In this document: positions 17,974-26,884 of the stretch, piece after piece
Numbering within the stretch: the first letter of the stretch is position 1
Layout of the letters: each line of letters opens with the position of its first letter
DNA from: Tropicimonas sp. IMCC34011
GTDB lineage: Bacteria > Pseudomonadota > Alphaproteobacteria > Rhodobacterales > Rhodobacteraceae
Direction: 5' to 3'
Assembly: GCF_003390865.1 (NCBI RefSeq)
Contig: NZ_QMEJ01000004.1
Location: forward strand, 434,001 to 498,000
DNA length: 64,000 nucleotides
Program-made: the position numbers and the translations under genes
The notes under the pieces: generated by a model
The model's input: only the letters and a program-made list of their open reading frames with translations
What the model was told of the DNA's origin: nothing
Database searches by the model: none

Positions 17974-17999
17974 GCCGTCGGCGCGGGAGTGCCGACGGC
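17974..17999. repeat. Hairpin just after the gamma-glutamyltransferase stop
   Basis: A perfect 9-bp stem (17974-17982 with 17991-17999, eight-base loop) begins six bases after the stop codon. No T tract follows, so it is not a canonical terminator, but it could protect the 3' end of the pip-ggt message. Confidence 0.5.
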
Positions 18000-18033
18000 C
18001 GCCCCGGGAGATGGGTCCGGTCTACCCGCGAGC

Positions 18034-18062
18034 TTGCATTTCCCGCCCGGCGCTTCTATATC
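18034..18062 (+). promoter_or_regulatory. Candidate promoter of the rimP-nusA-infB operon
   Basis: TTGCAT at 18034-18039 and TATATC at 18057-18062 are separated by exactly 17 bases, which fits a housekeeping sigma-factor promoter. The predicted start near 18069 would give a leader of about 110 bases before rimP, and that leader contains the strong hairpin at 18107-18145. Confidence 0.5.
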
Positions 18063-18106
18063 CCGCATCAACAGCGGATGTCGGGCTTCCAAACCTCGGC
18101 ACCACC

Positions 18107-18145
18107 GGCACAAAAAAACGGGCCGCTGGCCCGTTTTTTTGTGCC
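18107..18145 (+). terminator. Very strong intrinsic terminator in the rimP leader (candidate attenuator)
   Basis: Perfect 18-bp arms (18107-18124 and 18128-18145) with a three-base GCT loop. The stem core is CGGGCC/GGCCCG and the right arm contains seven consecutive Ts. It is symmetric, so it could work on both strands, but only plus-strand genes surround it. It lies downstream of a good promoter and 32 bases before the rimP ATG, too close for a second full promoter and leader between them. It is therefore either the end of pip-ggt transcripts or an attenuator of the nusA operon, or both. Confidence 0.85.
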
Positions 18146-18177
18146 TTGCGCCCACCCGCAGGATCACTGGGACCACC

Positions 18178-18798
18178 ATGACCGACCTGATCGCCAAGAC
18201 CAATATCGACCGCCGCCTGGCCGAGATCCTCACCCCGGTGATCGAGGGGATGGGGTTCGAGCTGGTGCGCGTGCGCCTGATGTCGGGCAAGTCCAAGACG
18301 CTTCAGATCATGGCGCAGCGACCGGACGGGGGAATCGAGGTCGACGAGTGCGGCGAGATCTCCACCATGGTGTCGGCCACGCTGGACGTGGAGGATCCCA
18401 TCGAGGACGCCTACACGCTCGAAGTCTCCTCCCCCGGGATCGACCGTCCCCTGACCCGGCTCAAGGATTTCGACGACTGGCAGGGCTACGAGGCCAAGCT
18501 CGAGACGACCGAGCTGATCGACGGGCGCCGCCGCTTCAAGGGCACGCTGCAGGGCACCGAAGGCTCGGAAGTTCTTGTCGAGATCGAAGACAACACGGAC
18601 GGCGAGGTCGTGATCGGCCTGCAGTTCGACTGGCTTTCGGACGCCAAGCTCGTCCTCACCGACGAGCTGATTCGCGATGTCCTGAAAAGCCGCAAGGAAA
18701 CGGGCCAGATCGACGAGGCCCAGTACGACGAAGTCATAACCGAATTGCCCGAAGAGGGTGACGAAACCGCCCCGCACGGCGAAGCGAAGGAGCACTGA
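18178..18798 (+). CDS. rimP: Ribosome maturation factor RimP
   Basis: A 206-residue RimP (YhbC/DUF150) protein required for 30S ribosomal subunit maturation. The N-terminal alpha/beta domain (residues 1-90) contains [10 protein letters not shown] and [11 protein letters not shown], the family signature; the C-terminal SH3-like domain follows (residues 95-180). An acidic tail rich in glutamate ends the protein. It stands first in the rimP-nusA-rnpM-infB operon, three bases ahead of nusA, an order conserved across bacteria. Expression probably depends on read-through of the leader terminator described at 18107-18145. Confidence 0.95.
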   Translation: MTDLIAKTNIDRRLAEILTPVIEGMGFELVRVRLMSGKSKTLQIMAQRPDGGIEVDECGEISTMVSATLDVEDPIEDAYTLEVSSPGIDRPLTRLKDFDDWQGYEAKLETTELIDGRRRFKGTLQGTEGSEVLVEIEDNTDGEVVIGLQFDWLSDAKLVLTDELIRDVLKSRKETGQIDEAQYDEVITELPEEGDETAPHGEAKEH

Positions 18799-18801
18799 CA
18801 G

Positions 18802-20442
18802 ATGGCGATCACCTCCGCCAACCAGCTTGAACTGTTGCAGACCGCCGAGGCCGTCGCTCGCGAGAAGATGATCGATCCGGGCCTCGTCGTGGACGCGATG
18901 GAGGAGAGCCTCGCGCGCGCCGCGAAGTCCCGCTACGGCGCCGAGATGGATATCCGCGTCTCGATCGACCGCCGCACCGGCCGGGCGACCTTCACGCGCG
19001 TGCGCACCGTGGTCGAGGATGAGGAGCTGGAGAACTACCAGGCCGAGCTGACCGTCGAGCAGGCGCGCCAGTATCTCTCTGAGCCCAAGGTCGGCGACGA
19101 GATCCGCGATGAGGTCCCGCCCGTCGAGATGGGCCGGATCGCCGCCCAGTCCGCCAAGCAGGTCATCCTGCAGAAGGTCCGCGAGGCCGAGCGCGACAGG
19201 CAGTTCGAAGAGTTCAAGGACCGCGTCGGCACGATCATCAACGGTCAGGTGAAGCGCGAGGAATACGGCAACGTCATCGTCGATATCGGCCGTGGCGAAG
19301 GCATCCTGCGCCGCAACGAGAAGATCGGACGCGAGGCCTACCGCATCGGCGATCGCATCCGCTGCTACGTGAAGGACGTGCGCCGCGAGGTGCGCGGCCC
19401 GCAGATCTTCCTGTCCCGGACGGCGCCCGAGTTTATGGCCGAGCTGTTCAAGATGGAAGTGCCGGAGATCTACGACGGCATCATCGAGATCAAGGCCGTG
19501 GCCCGCGATCCCGGCTCCCGCGCGAAGATCGGCGTCATCTCCTACGACAGCTCCATCGACCCGGTCGGCGCCTGCGTCGGCATGAGGGGCAGCCGCGTTC
19601 AGGCCGTGGTGAACGAGCTTCAGGGCGAGAAGATCGACATCATCCCCTGGAACGAGGACCTCCCGACGTTCCTGGTGAACGCGCTTCAGCCGGCCGAGGT
19701 CTCCAAGGTCGTTCTGGACGAGGAAGCCGAGCGCATCGAGGTCGTCGTGCCGGACGAGCAGCTGTCGCTCGCCATCGGCCGCCGCGGCCAGAACGTGCGC
19801 CTCGCTTCTCAGCTTACCGGCCTCGACATCGACATCCTCACGGAGGAGGAGGAGAGCCAGCGTCGTCAGGCCGAGTTCGAGAGCCGCACGCAGCTCTTCA
19901 TGGATACGCTGGACCTCGACGAGTTCTTCGCCCAGCTTCTCGTCGCCGAAGGGTTCACGAACCTCGAGGAAGTCGCCTATGTCGAGCTGGACGAGCTTCT
20001 CGTCATCGATGGCGTGGACGACAGCACTGCCGAAGAGCTTCAGGCCCGCGCCCGTGACTATCTCGAGGAACAGAACCGCAAGGCACTGGAAGCCGCGCGC
20101 GAGCTCGGTGTCGAACAGTCCCTCATTGATTTTGCCGGCCTCACGCCCCAAATGATCGAGGCGCTCGCCAAGGACGACGTGAAATCCCTCGAGGACTTCG
20201 CCACCTGCGCCGACTGGGAGCTTGCCGGCGGCTGGACGACGACCAACGGAGAGCGCGTCAAGGACGACGGCGTCCTCGAACCCTTCGGTCTCTCTCTCGC
20301 CGAGGCCCAGGATCTCGTGATGACCGCCCGGGTCCAGCTCGGCTGGGTCGATCCCGAGGAACTGGCGGCAGAGGACGAGGGCGAAGCCGAGGAAGGCGAC
20401 GCCGAGGCCGAAGAGGCGAGCGACGGAGAGACCGGGGCCTGA
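18802..20442 (+). CDS. nusA: Transcription termination/antitermination factor NusA
   Basis: A 546-residue NusA that binds RNA polymerase and nascent RNA to modulate pausing, intrinsic termination and antitermination. Domains in order are an N-terminal polymerase-binding domain (1-130), an S1 domain (about 135-200, with [12 protein letters not shown]), two KH domains (about 200-345, with [18 protein letters not shown] and [13 protein letters not shown]), then two helix-hairpin-helix acidic repeats (about 370-510). The C-terminal tail is strongly acidic ([16 protein letters not shown]). NusA commonly regulates its own operon in other bacteria, which makes the terminator ahead of rimP notable. 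Confidence 0.96.
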   Translation: MAITSANQLELLQTAEAVAREKMIDPGLVVDAMEESLARAAKSRYGAEMDIRVSIDRRTGRATFTRVRTVVEDEELENYQAELTVEQARQYLSEPKVGDEIRDEVPPVEMGRIAAQSAKQVILQKVREAERDRQFEEFKDRVGTIINGQVKREEYGNVIVDIGRGEGILRRNEKIGREAYRIGDRIRCYVKDVRREVRGPQIFLSRTAPEFMAELFKMEVPEIYDGIIEIKAVARDPGSRAKIGVISYDSSIDPVGACVGMRGSRVQAVVNELQGEKIDIIPWNEDLPTFLVNALQPAEVSKVVLDEEAERIEVVVPDEQLSLAIGRRGQNVRLASQLTGLDIDILTEEEESQRRQAEFESRTQLFMDTLDLDEFFAQLLVAEGFTNLEEVAYVELDELLVIDGVDDSTAEELQARARDYLEEQNRKALEAARELGVEQSLIDFAGLTPQMIEALAKDDVKSLEDFATCADWELAGGWTTTNGERVKDDGVLEPFGLSLAEAQDLVMTARVQLGWVDPEELAAEDEGEAEEGDAEAEEASDGETGA

Positions 20443-20464
20443 TCGGCCTCGGGAGGACCGGACG

Positions 20465-21109
20465 ATGAGCAGAGGCGGTCGCGACAAGGACCGGGATGGC
20501 ATCCCCGAACGGCGCTGCGCCGCGACGGGCAACACCCTTCCGATCTCGGAGATGATCCGCTTCGTCGTCGGTCCCGAAGACGAAGCGGTACCCGACCTGG
20601 CCGGCAAGTTGCCCGGCCGGGGCATCTGGATCACCGCAGACATGACCGCGCTGCGGCTCGCGGTAAAGAAGAAGGCCTTTGCCCGATCGGCCAAGGCGCC
20701 CGTCACGGCCCCGGCAGACCTGCCGGAGCGGGTCGAGGCGCTGATGGCCGCCCGGGTGGTGGACCTGCTGTCGATGGCCCGAAAGGCCGGACACGCGGTC
20801 TGCGGATACGAGAAAGTAAAGGGATGGATCGAGACCGGCCGCGCCCGGGTCCTGATCCAGGCCTCTGACGGGTCCGAGCGGGGCAAGACGAAACTCCGCG
20901 CCGGGCCGGAGATGGATCGGTCCATCGGCTGCCTGACGGCCCGGGAATTGGGTTTGTCCTTTGGCCGGGACCATGCAATACACGCCGCGCTGGCCGCTGG
21001 CGGACTCGCCAGGCGTATTGTAGAAGACGCCTCGAGGCTATCCGGTCTGCGCCAAGATCACGGAGCCGATGCTCCGGAAAGGACGAATGGATCGCATGAG
21101 CGAGAATGA
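20465..21109 (+). CDS. rnpM: YlxR/RnpM-L7Ae-like fusion RNA-binding protein
   Basis: A 214-residue protein in the slot between nusA and infB. The N-terminal part (residues 1-85) is a YlxR/DUF448 domain: ERRCAATG, then GRGIWITAD. The C-terminal part (about 95-190) resembles the L7Ae/YlxQ fold, with [18 protein letters not shown] and a basic loop. In Firmicutes these are two separate genes, ylxR and ylxQ, at the same position; the former is known as an RNase P modulator. A GGGAGG ribosome site precedes the ATG. The start of infB lies inside the last codons. The RNA target in this organism is unknown. Confidence 0.85.
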   Translation: MSRGGRDKDRDGIPERRCAATGNTLPISEMIRFVVGPEDEAVPDLAGKLPGRGIWITADMTALRLAVKKKAFARSAKAPVTAPADLPERVEALMAARVVDLLSMARKAGHAVCGYEKVKGWIETGRARVLIQASDGSERGKTKLRAGPEMDRSIGCLTARELGLSFGRDHAIHAALAAGGLARRIVEDASRLSGLRQDHGADAPERTNGSHERE

Positions 21110-23636
21110 CGGCAAGAAAACACTCGGACTGCGCGGTGGACCCCGGTCGGGGCAAGTGAAGCAGAGCTTCAGCCATGGCCGCACGAAGAACGTGGTCGTC
21201 GAGACGAAGCGCAAGCGGGTCGTGGTTCCCAAGCCCGGCGCGCCCGGAGGGAAGACCGGCGGTGCCGGCCCCGCTCCCGCGGGCGATCCCTCGCGCCGTC
21301 CCGCTGGCATTTCCGATGCGGAGATGGAACGCCGCATGAAGGCACTCGCCGCCGCCAAGGCGCGCGAGTCCGAAGATGCTGAGCGCCGCGCCGCCGAAGA
21401 GAAGGCGCGCGACGAAGAGCGTCAGCGCCGCCGCGAGGAAGCCGAGGCCAAGGAACGCGAAGAGCGCGAGCGCGAAGAGGCGCTGAAGGCGAAAGCCGAG
21501 GCCGAAGAGCGAGCACGCCAGGAAGCGGAAGCCGAGAAGCGCCGCGCCAAGGAAGCGAGCTCGAAGCCGGCCGCATCCGCCGCACCCAGTTCCGCCGCCG
21601 CTGCCAGCCCCGCCGATGCGGAGGCCGCTCAGGGCCGGGCTGCCAAGGGCGGCGCCACGGGGCCCCGCAAGGCGGACCGCGACGATCGCCGTGACCGCGA
21701 TCAGAAAAGCGGCAAGGGCGGCGACAAGGGCGACCGCCGGTCCGGCAAGCTCACCCTGAACCAGGCTCTGTCCGGGAACGAAGGCGGGCGGCAACGCTCC
21801 CTCGCCCAGATGAAGCGGAAGCAGGAACGTGCGCGCCAAAAGGCGATGGGCCAGAACGAGGCGCGCGAAAAGGTCGTGCGCGAAGTGAAGCTGCCCGAGG
21901 CGATCGTCGTCTCCGAGCTCGCGAACCGCATGGCGGAACGCGTGTCCGACGTGGTCAAGGCGCTGATGCAGAACGGCATCATGGCGACCCAGAACCAGAC
22001 GATCGACGCTGATACGGCCGAGCTCATCATCGAGGATTTCGGCCACCGCTCGCAGCGGGTGTCCGACGCGGACGTCGAAGACGTACTGCACTCTGTCGAC
22101 GACAAGGCCGAGGATCTTCAGCCGCGTGCGCCGGTCATCACCGTGATGGGCCACGTCGATCACGGCAAGACGTCGCTCCTCGACGCCATCCGCAGTGCGA
22201 AGGTCGTCTCCGGCGAAGCCGGCGGCATCACTCAGCATATCGGCGCCTATCAGGTGAAGGCCGACAATGGCTCGACGCTGACCTTCCTCGACACGCCGGG
22301 CCACGCCGCCTTCACCTCCATGCGGGCCCGTGGCGCGCAGGTGACGGATATCGTGGTCCTGGTCGTCGCCGCGGACGATGCGGTCATGCCGCAGACCATC
22401 GAGGCGATCCACCACGCGAAAGCGGCCGGTGTTCCGATGATCGTGGCGATCAACAAGATCGACAAGTACGACGCGACGCCGGACAAGGTCCGCACGGATC
22501 TGCTCCAGCACGAGGTGATCGTCGAGAAGATGTCCGGCGATGTTCAGGACGTCGAAGTCTCGGCGATCTCCGGGCAGGGGCTCGACTCACTCCTCGAGGC
22601 GATCGCCCTCCAGGCGGAACTGCTCGAACTGAAGGCGAATCCGAACCGGAACGCATCCGGTGCGGTGATCGAGGCGCAACTCGACGTCGGTCGCGGCCCG
22701 GTTGCCACGGTTCTCGTCCAGAACGGCACGCTGAAGCGCGGTGACATCTTCGTCGTCGGCGAACAGTGGGGCAAGGTGCGCGCGCTGATCGACGACTCGG
22801 GCGACCGTGTTGATCAGGCGGGTCCCTCCGTTCCTGTCGAGGTTCTCGGCCTCAACGGCACGCCCGAGGCGGGCGACGTCCTGAACGTCGTTGAGACCGA
22901 AGCGCAGGCCCGCGAAATCGCCGAGTACCGCCAGAAGGCCGCGAAGGACAAGCGCGCGGCAGCTGGCGCAGCCACGACGCTCGATCAGCTGATGGCCAAG
23001 GCCAAGGCGGATCAGAACGTCTCCGAGCTTCCGATCCTCGTGAAGGCGGACGTTCAGGGCTCTGCCGAGGCGATCGTTCAGGCGATGGAGAAGATCGGCA
23101 ACGAGGAGGTCCGCGTCCGGGTGCTGCATTCCGGCGTCGGCGCGATCACCGAGACGGATGTCGGCCTTGCCGAAGCGTCCGGCGCTCCGGTCATCGGCTT
23201 CAACGTCCGTGCCAACGCATCGGCGCGGAACACGGCGAACCAGAAGGGCGTGGAGATCCGCTACTACAGCGTGATCTACGACCTCGTGGACGACGTGAAA
23301 GCTGCTGCATCGGGCCTTCTGTCCGCGGAAGTTCGGGAGCACTTCATCGGCTACGCGGAGATCCGGGAAGTGTTCAAGGTGTCGAACGTCGGCAAGGTTG
23401 CCGGCTGTCTCGTGACCGAGGGCAACGCCCGCCGTGCTGCAGGTGTCCGCCTGCTGCGGGACAACGTCGTGATCCACGAAGGCAACCTCAAGACGCTCAA
23501 GCGGTTCAAGGACGAGGTCGCCGAGGTCCAGTCCGGTCAGGAATGCGGTATGGCCTTCGAAAACTACGAGGACATTCGCCCGGGCGATGTCATCGAGATC
23601 TTCGAGCGCGAAGAGGTCGAGCGTACGCTCGCCTGA
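21096..23636 (+). CDS. infB: Translation initiation factor IF-2
   Basis: An 846-residue IF-2, the GTPase that brings initiator tRNA to the ribosome. Three in-frame ATGs lie close together (21069, 21087, 21096); 21096 is chosen because the product then starts [13 protein letters not shown] and an AAGGA site stands 12 bases upstream, but 21087 remains possible. Residues 1-270 form the variable, highly charged coiled-coil region typical of alphaproteobacteria. The G domain starts near residue 350 (GHVDHGKT), with DTPGHAAF near 398 and NKID near 451; the C-terminal fMet-tRNA-binding domains follow. The start overlaps rnpM by 14 bases. Confidence 0.95.
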   Translation: MSENDGKKTLGLRGGPRSGQVKQSFSHGRTKNVVVETKRKRVVVPKPGAPGGKTGGAGPAPAGDPSRRPAGISDAEMERRMKALAAAKARESEDAERRAAEEKARDEERQRRREEAEAKEREEREREEALKAKAEAEERARQEAEAEKRRAKEASSKPAASAAPSSAAAASPADAEAAQGRAAKGGATGPRKADRDDRRDRDQKSGKGGDKGDRRSGKLTLNQALSGNEGGRQRSLAQMKRKQERARQKAMGQNEAREKVVREVKLPEAIVVSELANRMAERVSDVVKALMQNGIMATQNQTIDADTAELIIEDFGHRSQRVSDADVEDVLHSVDDKAEDLQPRAPVITVMGHVDHGKTSLLDAIRSAKVVSGEAGGITQHIGAYQVKADNGSTLTFLDTPGHAAFTSMRARGAQVTDIVVLVVAADDAVMPQTIEAIHHAKAAGVPMIVAINKIDKYDATPDKVRTDLLQHEVIVEKMSGDVQDVEVSAISGQGLDSLLEAIALQAELLELKANPNRNASGAVIEAQLDVGRGPVATVLVQNGTLKRGDIFVVGEQWGKVRALIDDSGDRVDQAGPSVPVEVLGLNGTPEAGDVLNVVETEAQAREIAEYRQKAAKDKRAAAGAATTLDQLMAKAKADQNVSELPILVKADVQGSAEAIVQAMEKIGNEEVRVRVLHSGVGAITETDVGLAEASGAPVIGFNVRANASARNTANQKGVEIRYYSVIYDLVDDVKAAASGLLSAEVREHFIGYAEIREVFKVSNVGKVAGCLVTEGNARRAAGVRLLRDNVVIHEGNLKTLKRFKDEVAEVQSGQECGMAFENYEDIRPGDVIEIFEREEVERTLA

Positions 23637-23662
23637 TCGCGACAGCGAGAATGCTACGGAAG

Positions 23663-23693
23663 GGCGCGTCGTCTTCGGACGGCGCGCCTTTTT
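23663..23693 (+). terminator. Intrinsic terminator after infB
   Basis: An 11-bp stem with one G-T-type wobble (23663-23673 with 23678-23688) closed by a TTCG tetraloop and followed by five Ts. It lies 26 bases after the infB stop and should end the rimP-infB transcript. Confidence 0.9.
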
Positions 23694-23770
23694 CGTGGAA
23701 GGAGGTTCCGGGGCGCTCGGGGCATCTCGCCGACGTCCTGTCGCCCGCCGCTTGCCGATCGCCCGGAACG

Positions 23771-23800
23771 AAAAAGGGGCGACCTCGCGAAGGCCGCCCC
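23771..23800 (-). terminator. Intrinsic terminator of the 46-residue protein gene
   Basis: A 10-bp stem with one mismatch (23776-23785 with 23791-23800), followed on the minus strand by five Ts (A run 23771-23775). It lies about 70 bases after the stop of the small gene at 23872-24012 and faces the infB terminator. Confidence 0.75.
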
Positions 23801-23871
23801 GTTTCCTGAAAATCAGTTGTTTGCCGCAGACATCCAGAGTGCGGCTGCCAGCGAACCCGCTTTCTGCTGCC

Positions 23872-24012
23872 TCAGGCCACGAGGGTCCGGCTGACGGGCA
23901 TGCCTTGGTAAAGCCGCTCGCCGACTTTCACGAGGATCTTTCCGTTGGCCAGATCCTGCACGAACGTGCCCTGAACGGAGACACAGCTCCCGACGATGAT
24001 GGTTTTCAGCAT
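23872..24012 (-). CDS. Small 46-residue protein of unknown function
   Basis: A 46-residue frame from the ATG at 24012, preceded by a strong GGAGGG site six to nine bases upstream. The product is MLKTIIVGSCVSVQGTFVQD followed by a region rich in Val, Lys and Gly (GKILVKVGERLYQG). The alternating hydrophobic pattern suggests a tiny beta-barrel of SH3-like or KOW-like type, but that is inference. The in-frame extension upstream lacks a ribosome site. The gene has its own AT-rich upstream region and its own terminator, so it is a monocistronic unit. I do not recognise a named family. Confidence 0.7.
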   Translation of the reverse strand: MLKTIIVGSCVSVQGTFVQDLANGKILVKVGERLYQGMPVSRTLVA

Positions 24013-24075
24013 TGGCTTCCCTCCGGCTGCACTGATGTCGTTCAGAAACGTTAACGGCAAGCCGAGCAGGGATCA

Positions 24076-24101
24076 CGTATAAAAAAGTCACATACTGTCA
24101 A
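24076..24101 (-). promoter_or_regulatory. Candidate promoter upstream of the 46-residue gene
   Basis: On the minus strand a perfect TTGACA (24096-24101 read in reverse) stands in an AT-rich stretch about 85 bases before the ATG. The best -10-like sequence, TATACG (24076-24081), is only 14 bases away, shorter than the ideal 17, so the -10 assignment is uncertain. Confidence 0.35.
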
Positions 24102-24184
24102 ATTGCGCTTATTTCGGCGGCATTCACCGAAAAAGACACAAAATTTTCATCTTCAGGTGGAACAAGCCCGGGTCTCGCGGTTTG

Positions 24185-24583
24185 TCACACCCAATCGCGC
24201 AAGATGGGGATGAGCGGGATGTCCGCAGGGGGCATCGGATAGTCGCGGAGCCTCTGCGGTTTTACCCATGCCAACGTCTGCCCTTCCTGCGCGGCAGGAA
24301 TTCCCTCCCACTTCCGGCAGGCGAAGAGCGGCATGAGCAGGTGGAAGCTCTCATAGGCGTGGCTTGCGAAGGTCAGGGGCGCGAGGCAGCTCGACCACGT
24401 GTCGATCCCCAGCTCTTCCTTCAGCTCACGGACGAGCGTGGCCTCGGGGGTCTCCCCCGCCTCGACCTTCCCGCCCGGAAATTCCCAAAGCCCCGCCATG
24501 GACTTACCCTCCGGGCGCTGCGCAAGCAGCACCCGTCCGTCCCTGTCGATCAGGGCGACCGCCGAGACGAGGAGGATCGTCAC
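24185..24583 (-). CDS. mutT: 8-oxo-dGTP diphosphatase MutT (Nudix hydrolase)
   Basis: A 132-residue Nudix hydrolase that removes oxidised guanine nucleotides such as 8-oxo-dGTP and so prevents A-to-C transversions. The start is a GTG at 24583 overlapping the argJ stop as GTGA; no ATG gives a sensible N-terminus. The full Nudix box is present from [12 protein letters not shown] through RELKEELGI near residues 35-57. [20 protein letters not shown] just before it is typical of MutT. Coupling to argJ is positional and occurs in related genomes. Confidence 0.92.
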   Translation of the reverse strand: MTILLVSAVALIDRDGRVLLAQRPEGKSMAGLWEFPGGKVEAGETPEATLVRELKEELGIDTWSSCLAPLTFASHAYESFHLLMPLFACRKWEGIPAAQEGQTLAWVKPQRLRDYPMPPADIPLIPILRDWV

Positions 24584-25827
24584 GACCGGTAGTCGGCGTT
24601 GATGTCGATGTAGGCGTGGGTGAGGTCGCAGGTCCATGCCGTGAACGCGCCGGACGCGAGCCCGAGATCGACGGCGATGCGCAGGTCCTGCCCCTTCATG
24701 TAGGCAGCGGCGGCCTCTTCGCTGTAGTCGGGGGAAACCCATCCCTTCTCGGCAACGAGAATGTCACCGAACCGGATGGCGAGGGCGTCCCGGTCCGCTT
24801 CGGCCCCGGATTTGCCGACGGCCATGACGACGCGTCCCCAATTGGGATCTTCGCCGGCGATGGCGGTCTTCACGAGCGGGGAATTGGCGATGGACAGCGC
24901 GATGCGTTTGGCATCGGCGTCGTCCCTGGCGCCGGAAACGGCCACCTCGACGAACTTGGTGGCCCCCTCCCCGTCCCGCACGACCTGATGCGCAAGGTCG
25001 AGCATCACGGCATGAAGCGCCTCTGCGAAGGCCGTACCCGTGGCGCTGGCAGCGTCCTCTATGCGTGCGGAGCCGCGGCCCGTCGCAGCGAGCATGAGGC
25101 TGTCGGAGGTCGATGTGTCGCCGTCCACCGTGATCGCATTGAATGTGGAGGGCGTGGCACCGGCCAGGAACTCCTGGAGGAGGGGCTGCGGCACGGCGGC
25201 GTCGGTGAAGATGTAGACGAGCATGGTCGCCATGTCGGGCGCGATCATGCCGGACCCTTTGGCGAAGCCGGCGATGCGGATCGGGCCGGCCTCCGTCTCG
25301 ATCACGCGGCCGGCGCCCTTTGGATAGGTATCCGTCGTCATGATCGCGCGAGCCGCATCCTCGCCCGCATCTTCGGAAAGGTTGGTCGAGAGAGTTTGGA
25401 GCGCGGCGACGATCCTGTCATGCGCCAGTCGCTCCCCGATCACGCCGGTGGACGCGGTGAAGACGCGCGAGGCCGGAAGATCCAGAACGTCCGCAACGCC
25501 GGCACAGACGGCCTCGACCGACTCATCGCCTGCACGGCCCGTGAAGGCGTTCGCATTGCCGGAATTGACCAGAATGGCGGCTCCCCGATCGCTCTCTGCC
25601 GGCGCGGCGAGCTTGGCCTGGCAGTCGAGCACGGGTGAGGACCGCGTGGCGGAGGTGGTGAACACCCCCGCCACGGTGCTGCCCGGCGCGAGCCGGCACA
25701 GCATGACGTCGGTTCGGCCGGCATAGCGGACGCCCGCTGCCGCCGTCGCGAAGGACGCACCCTCGATCACGGGCAGGTCCGGAAAGCTCGCGGGAGCGAG
25801 CGGCGAGACGGGCAGCTTACCGGCCAT
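24580..25827 (-). CDS. argJ: Bifunctional glutamate N-acetyltransferase / amino-acid acetyltransferase ArgJ
   Basis: A 415-residue ArgJ, which transfers acetyl from N-acetylornithine to glutamate and thereby recycles the acetyl group in arginine synthesis; some members also use acetyl-CoA. The proenzyme self-cleaves at the ATML motif, here before Thr201 in [14 protein letters not shown]. Other family blocks are [18 protein letters not shown] and GEDPNWGRV. The end INADYRS is typical. The gene starts nine bases after the parvulin stop and overlaps mutT by four bases, so the three form one operon. Confidence 0.96.
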   Translation of the reverse strand: MAGKLPVSPLAPASFPDLPVIEGASFATAAAGVRYAGRTDVMLCRLAPGSTVAGVFTTSATRSSPVLDCQAKLAAPAESDRGAAILVNSGNANAFTGRAGDESVEAVCAGVADVLDLPASRVFTASTGVIGERLAHDRIVAALQTLSTNLSEDAGEDAARAIMTTDTYPKGAGRVIETEAGPIRIAGFAKGSGMIAPDMATMLVYIFTDAAVPQPLLQEFLAGATPSTFNAITVDGDTSTSDSLMLAATGRGSARIEDAASATGTAFAEALHAVMLDLAHQVVRDGEGATKFVEVAVSGARDDADAKRIALSIANSPLVKTAIAGEDPNWGRVVMAVGKSGAEADRDALAIRFGDILVAEKGWVSPDYSEEAAAAYMKGQDLRIAVDLGLASGAFTAWTCDLTHAYIDINADYRS

Positions 25828-25836
25828 GGAGCGCTC

Positions 25837-26715
25837 TTACTCTTGAACGAGGTTGAGGTCGCCGAGGATGGACGGGTCGATCTCGGCCTCGCTCTCCTCG
25901 ACATCGGCGCCGGCCACGGCATCGGCAACGTATTGCTGCACGGCGTTCTGCTCGACCTGCGCGGCCAGCTCGGCGCGGACATCGTCGATCGCCGGAGCAT
26001 CCTGCATCCGGGTCTCGTTCAGCTTGACCACGTGCCAGCCGAACTGGGTCTGGACGGGATCGGAGATGTCGCCCTCTTCCATGCCGGTCACGGCTTCCTC
26101 GAATTCGGGGACCATCATGCCGGGGCCGAACCAGCCGAGCTCGCCGCCGGACGGGCCGGAGGGCCCGGTGCTGCGCTCTTGGGCGAGGGTGGCGAAATCG
26201 GCGCCCTCCTCGAGTTCGGTCTTCAGCGCCTGCGCCTCTTCCTCGGTCTCGACGAGGATATGCGACGCGTTCCACTCGCGGGTGGGCTCGGCATCGGAGT
26301 ACTGCGCGTCGTAGGCCTCCTGAATCGCCTCGTCCGTTACGGCGTCTTCCGCCACGGAGAGAAGGACCTCGCCGGCCATCAGGGCGCTGCGCTGGTTGGC
26401 AAGGGTCAGCTCGGTCAGACGGGACGGCTCGTCGGCCTCCTGGCTGAGAACGGTCTGCTGCACGAGCTGGTCGAGGACGCCCTGAAACAGCACCTCGGGC
26501 GGGAGCTGCTGGTACTGCTGCGGCAGGGTGGAGCGGGCGACGATCATGTTGCCCACGGTGATCTCGGTGCCATTGACGGTGGCGACGACGGTATCCGCCG
26601 TCACGTCGCCGCCGGTGGAGGCGCCTTCGGCGGTCTCGTCCTGAGCGGCGGCGGGCATCGCCAGGGCCAGCGTGAGCAATCCGGCCGTCCAGGGTGCTGT
26701 GATGACTCGCGTCAT
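25837..26715 (-). CDS. Periplasmic parvulin-type peptidyl-prolyl isomerase
   Basis: A 292-residue exported folding factor of the PpiC/SurA/PrsA group. The ATG at 26715 has an AAGGAGA site. A signal peptide is evident with cleavage near AMPAAAQD. Residues about 35-125 form a SurA-like helical N-terminal region, and about 140-235 the rotamase domain ([42 protein letters not shown]). The C-terminal tail is acidic. It is divergent from secA with 169 bases between starts, so an export chaperone and the translocation motor share a control region. Confidence 0.92.
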   Translation of the reverse strand: MTRVITAPWTAGLLTLALAMPAAAQDETAEGASTGGDVTADTVVATVNGTEITVGNMIVARSTLPQQYQQLPPEVLFQGVLDQLVQQTVLSQEADEPSRLTELTLANQRSALMAGEVLLSVAEDAVTDEAIQEAYDAQYSDAEPTREWNASHILVETEEEAQALKTELEEGADFATLAQERSTGPSGPSGGELGWFGPGMMVPEFEEAVTGMEEGDISDPVQTQFGWHVVKLNETRMQDAPAIDDVRAELAAQVEQNAVQQYVADAVAGADVEESEAEIDPSILGDLNLVQE

Positions 26716-26884
26716 GTGGTCTCCTTCCCTGCCGCGATCGTGCGCGGCGTTGACACTGATGGGGGCGGACCTTACATCGCCCTTGCCTCGGCAGGGGCCG
26801 GTGCCGCCGTTTCGTCCGCTACTTAGGGCCGCGCGTAGAGGCGGGCAACCGTCCCGCCGACCAGAAGCACAGGCGGGAGCGCAC

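Noticed and set aside
18078-18761. An ATG-started frame in the rimP leader that reads through the terminator and on across rimP in another frame
   Set aside because: No ribosome site precedes it, and the rimP frame is conserved. The long opening is a by-product of high GC content, although translation of its first codons could still affect termination.
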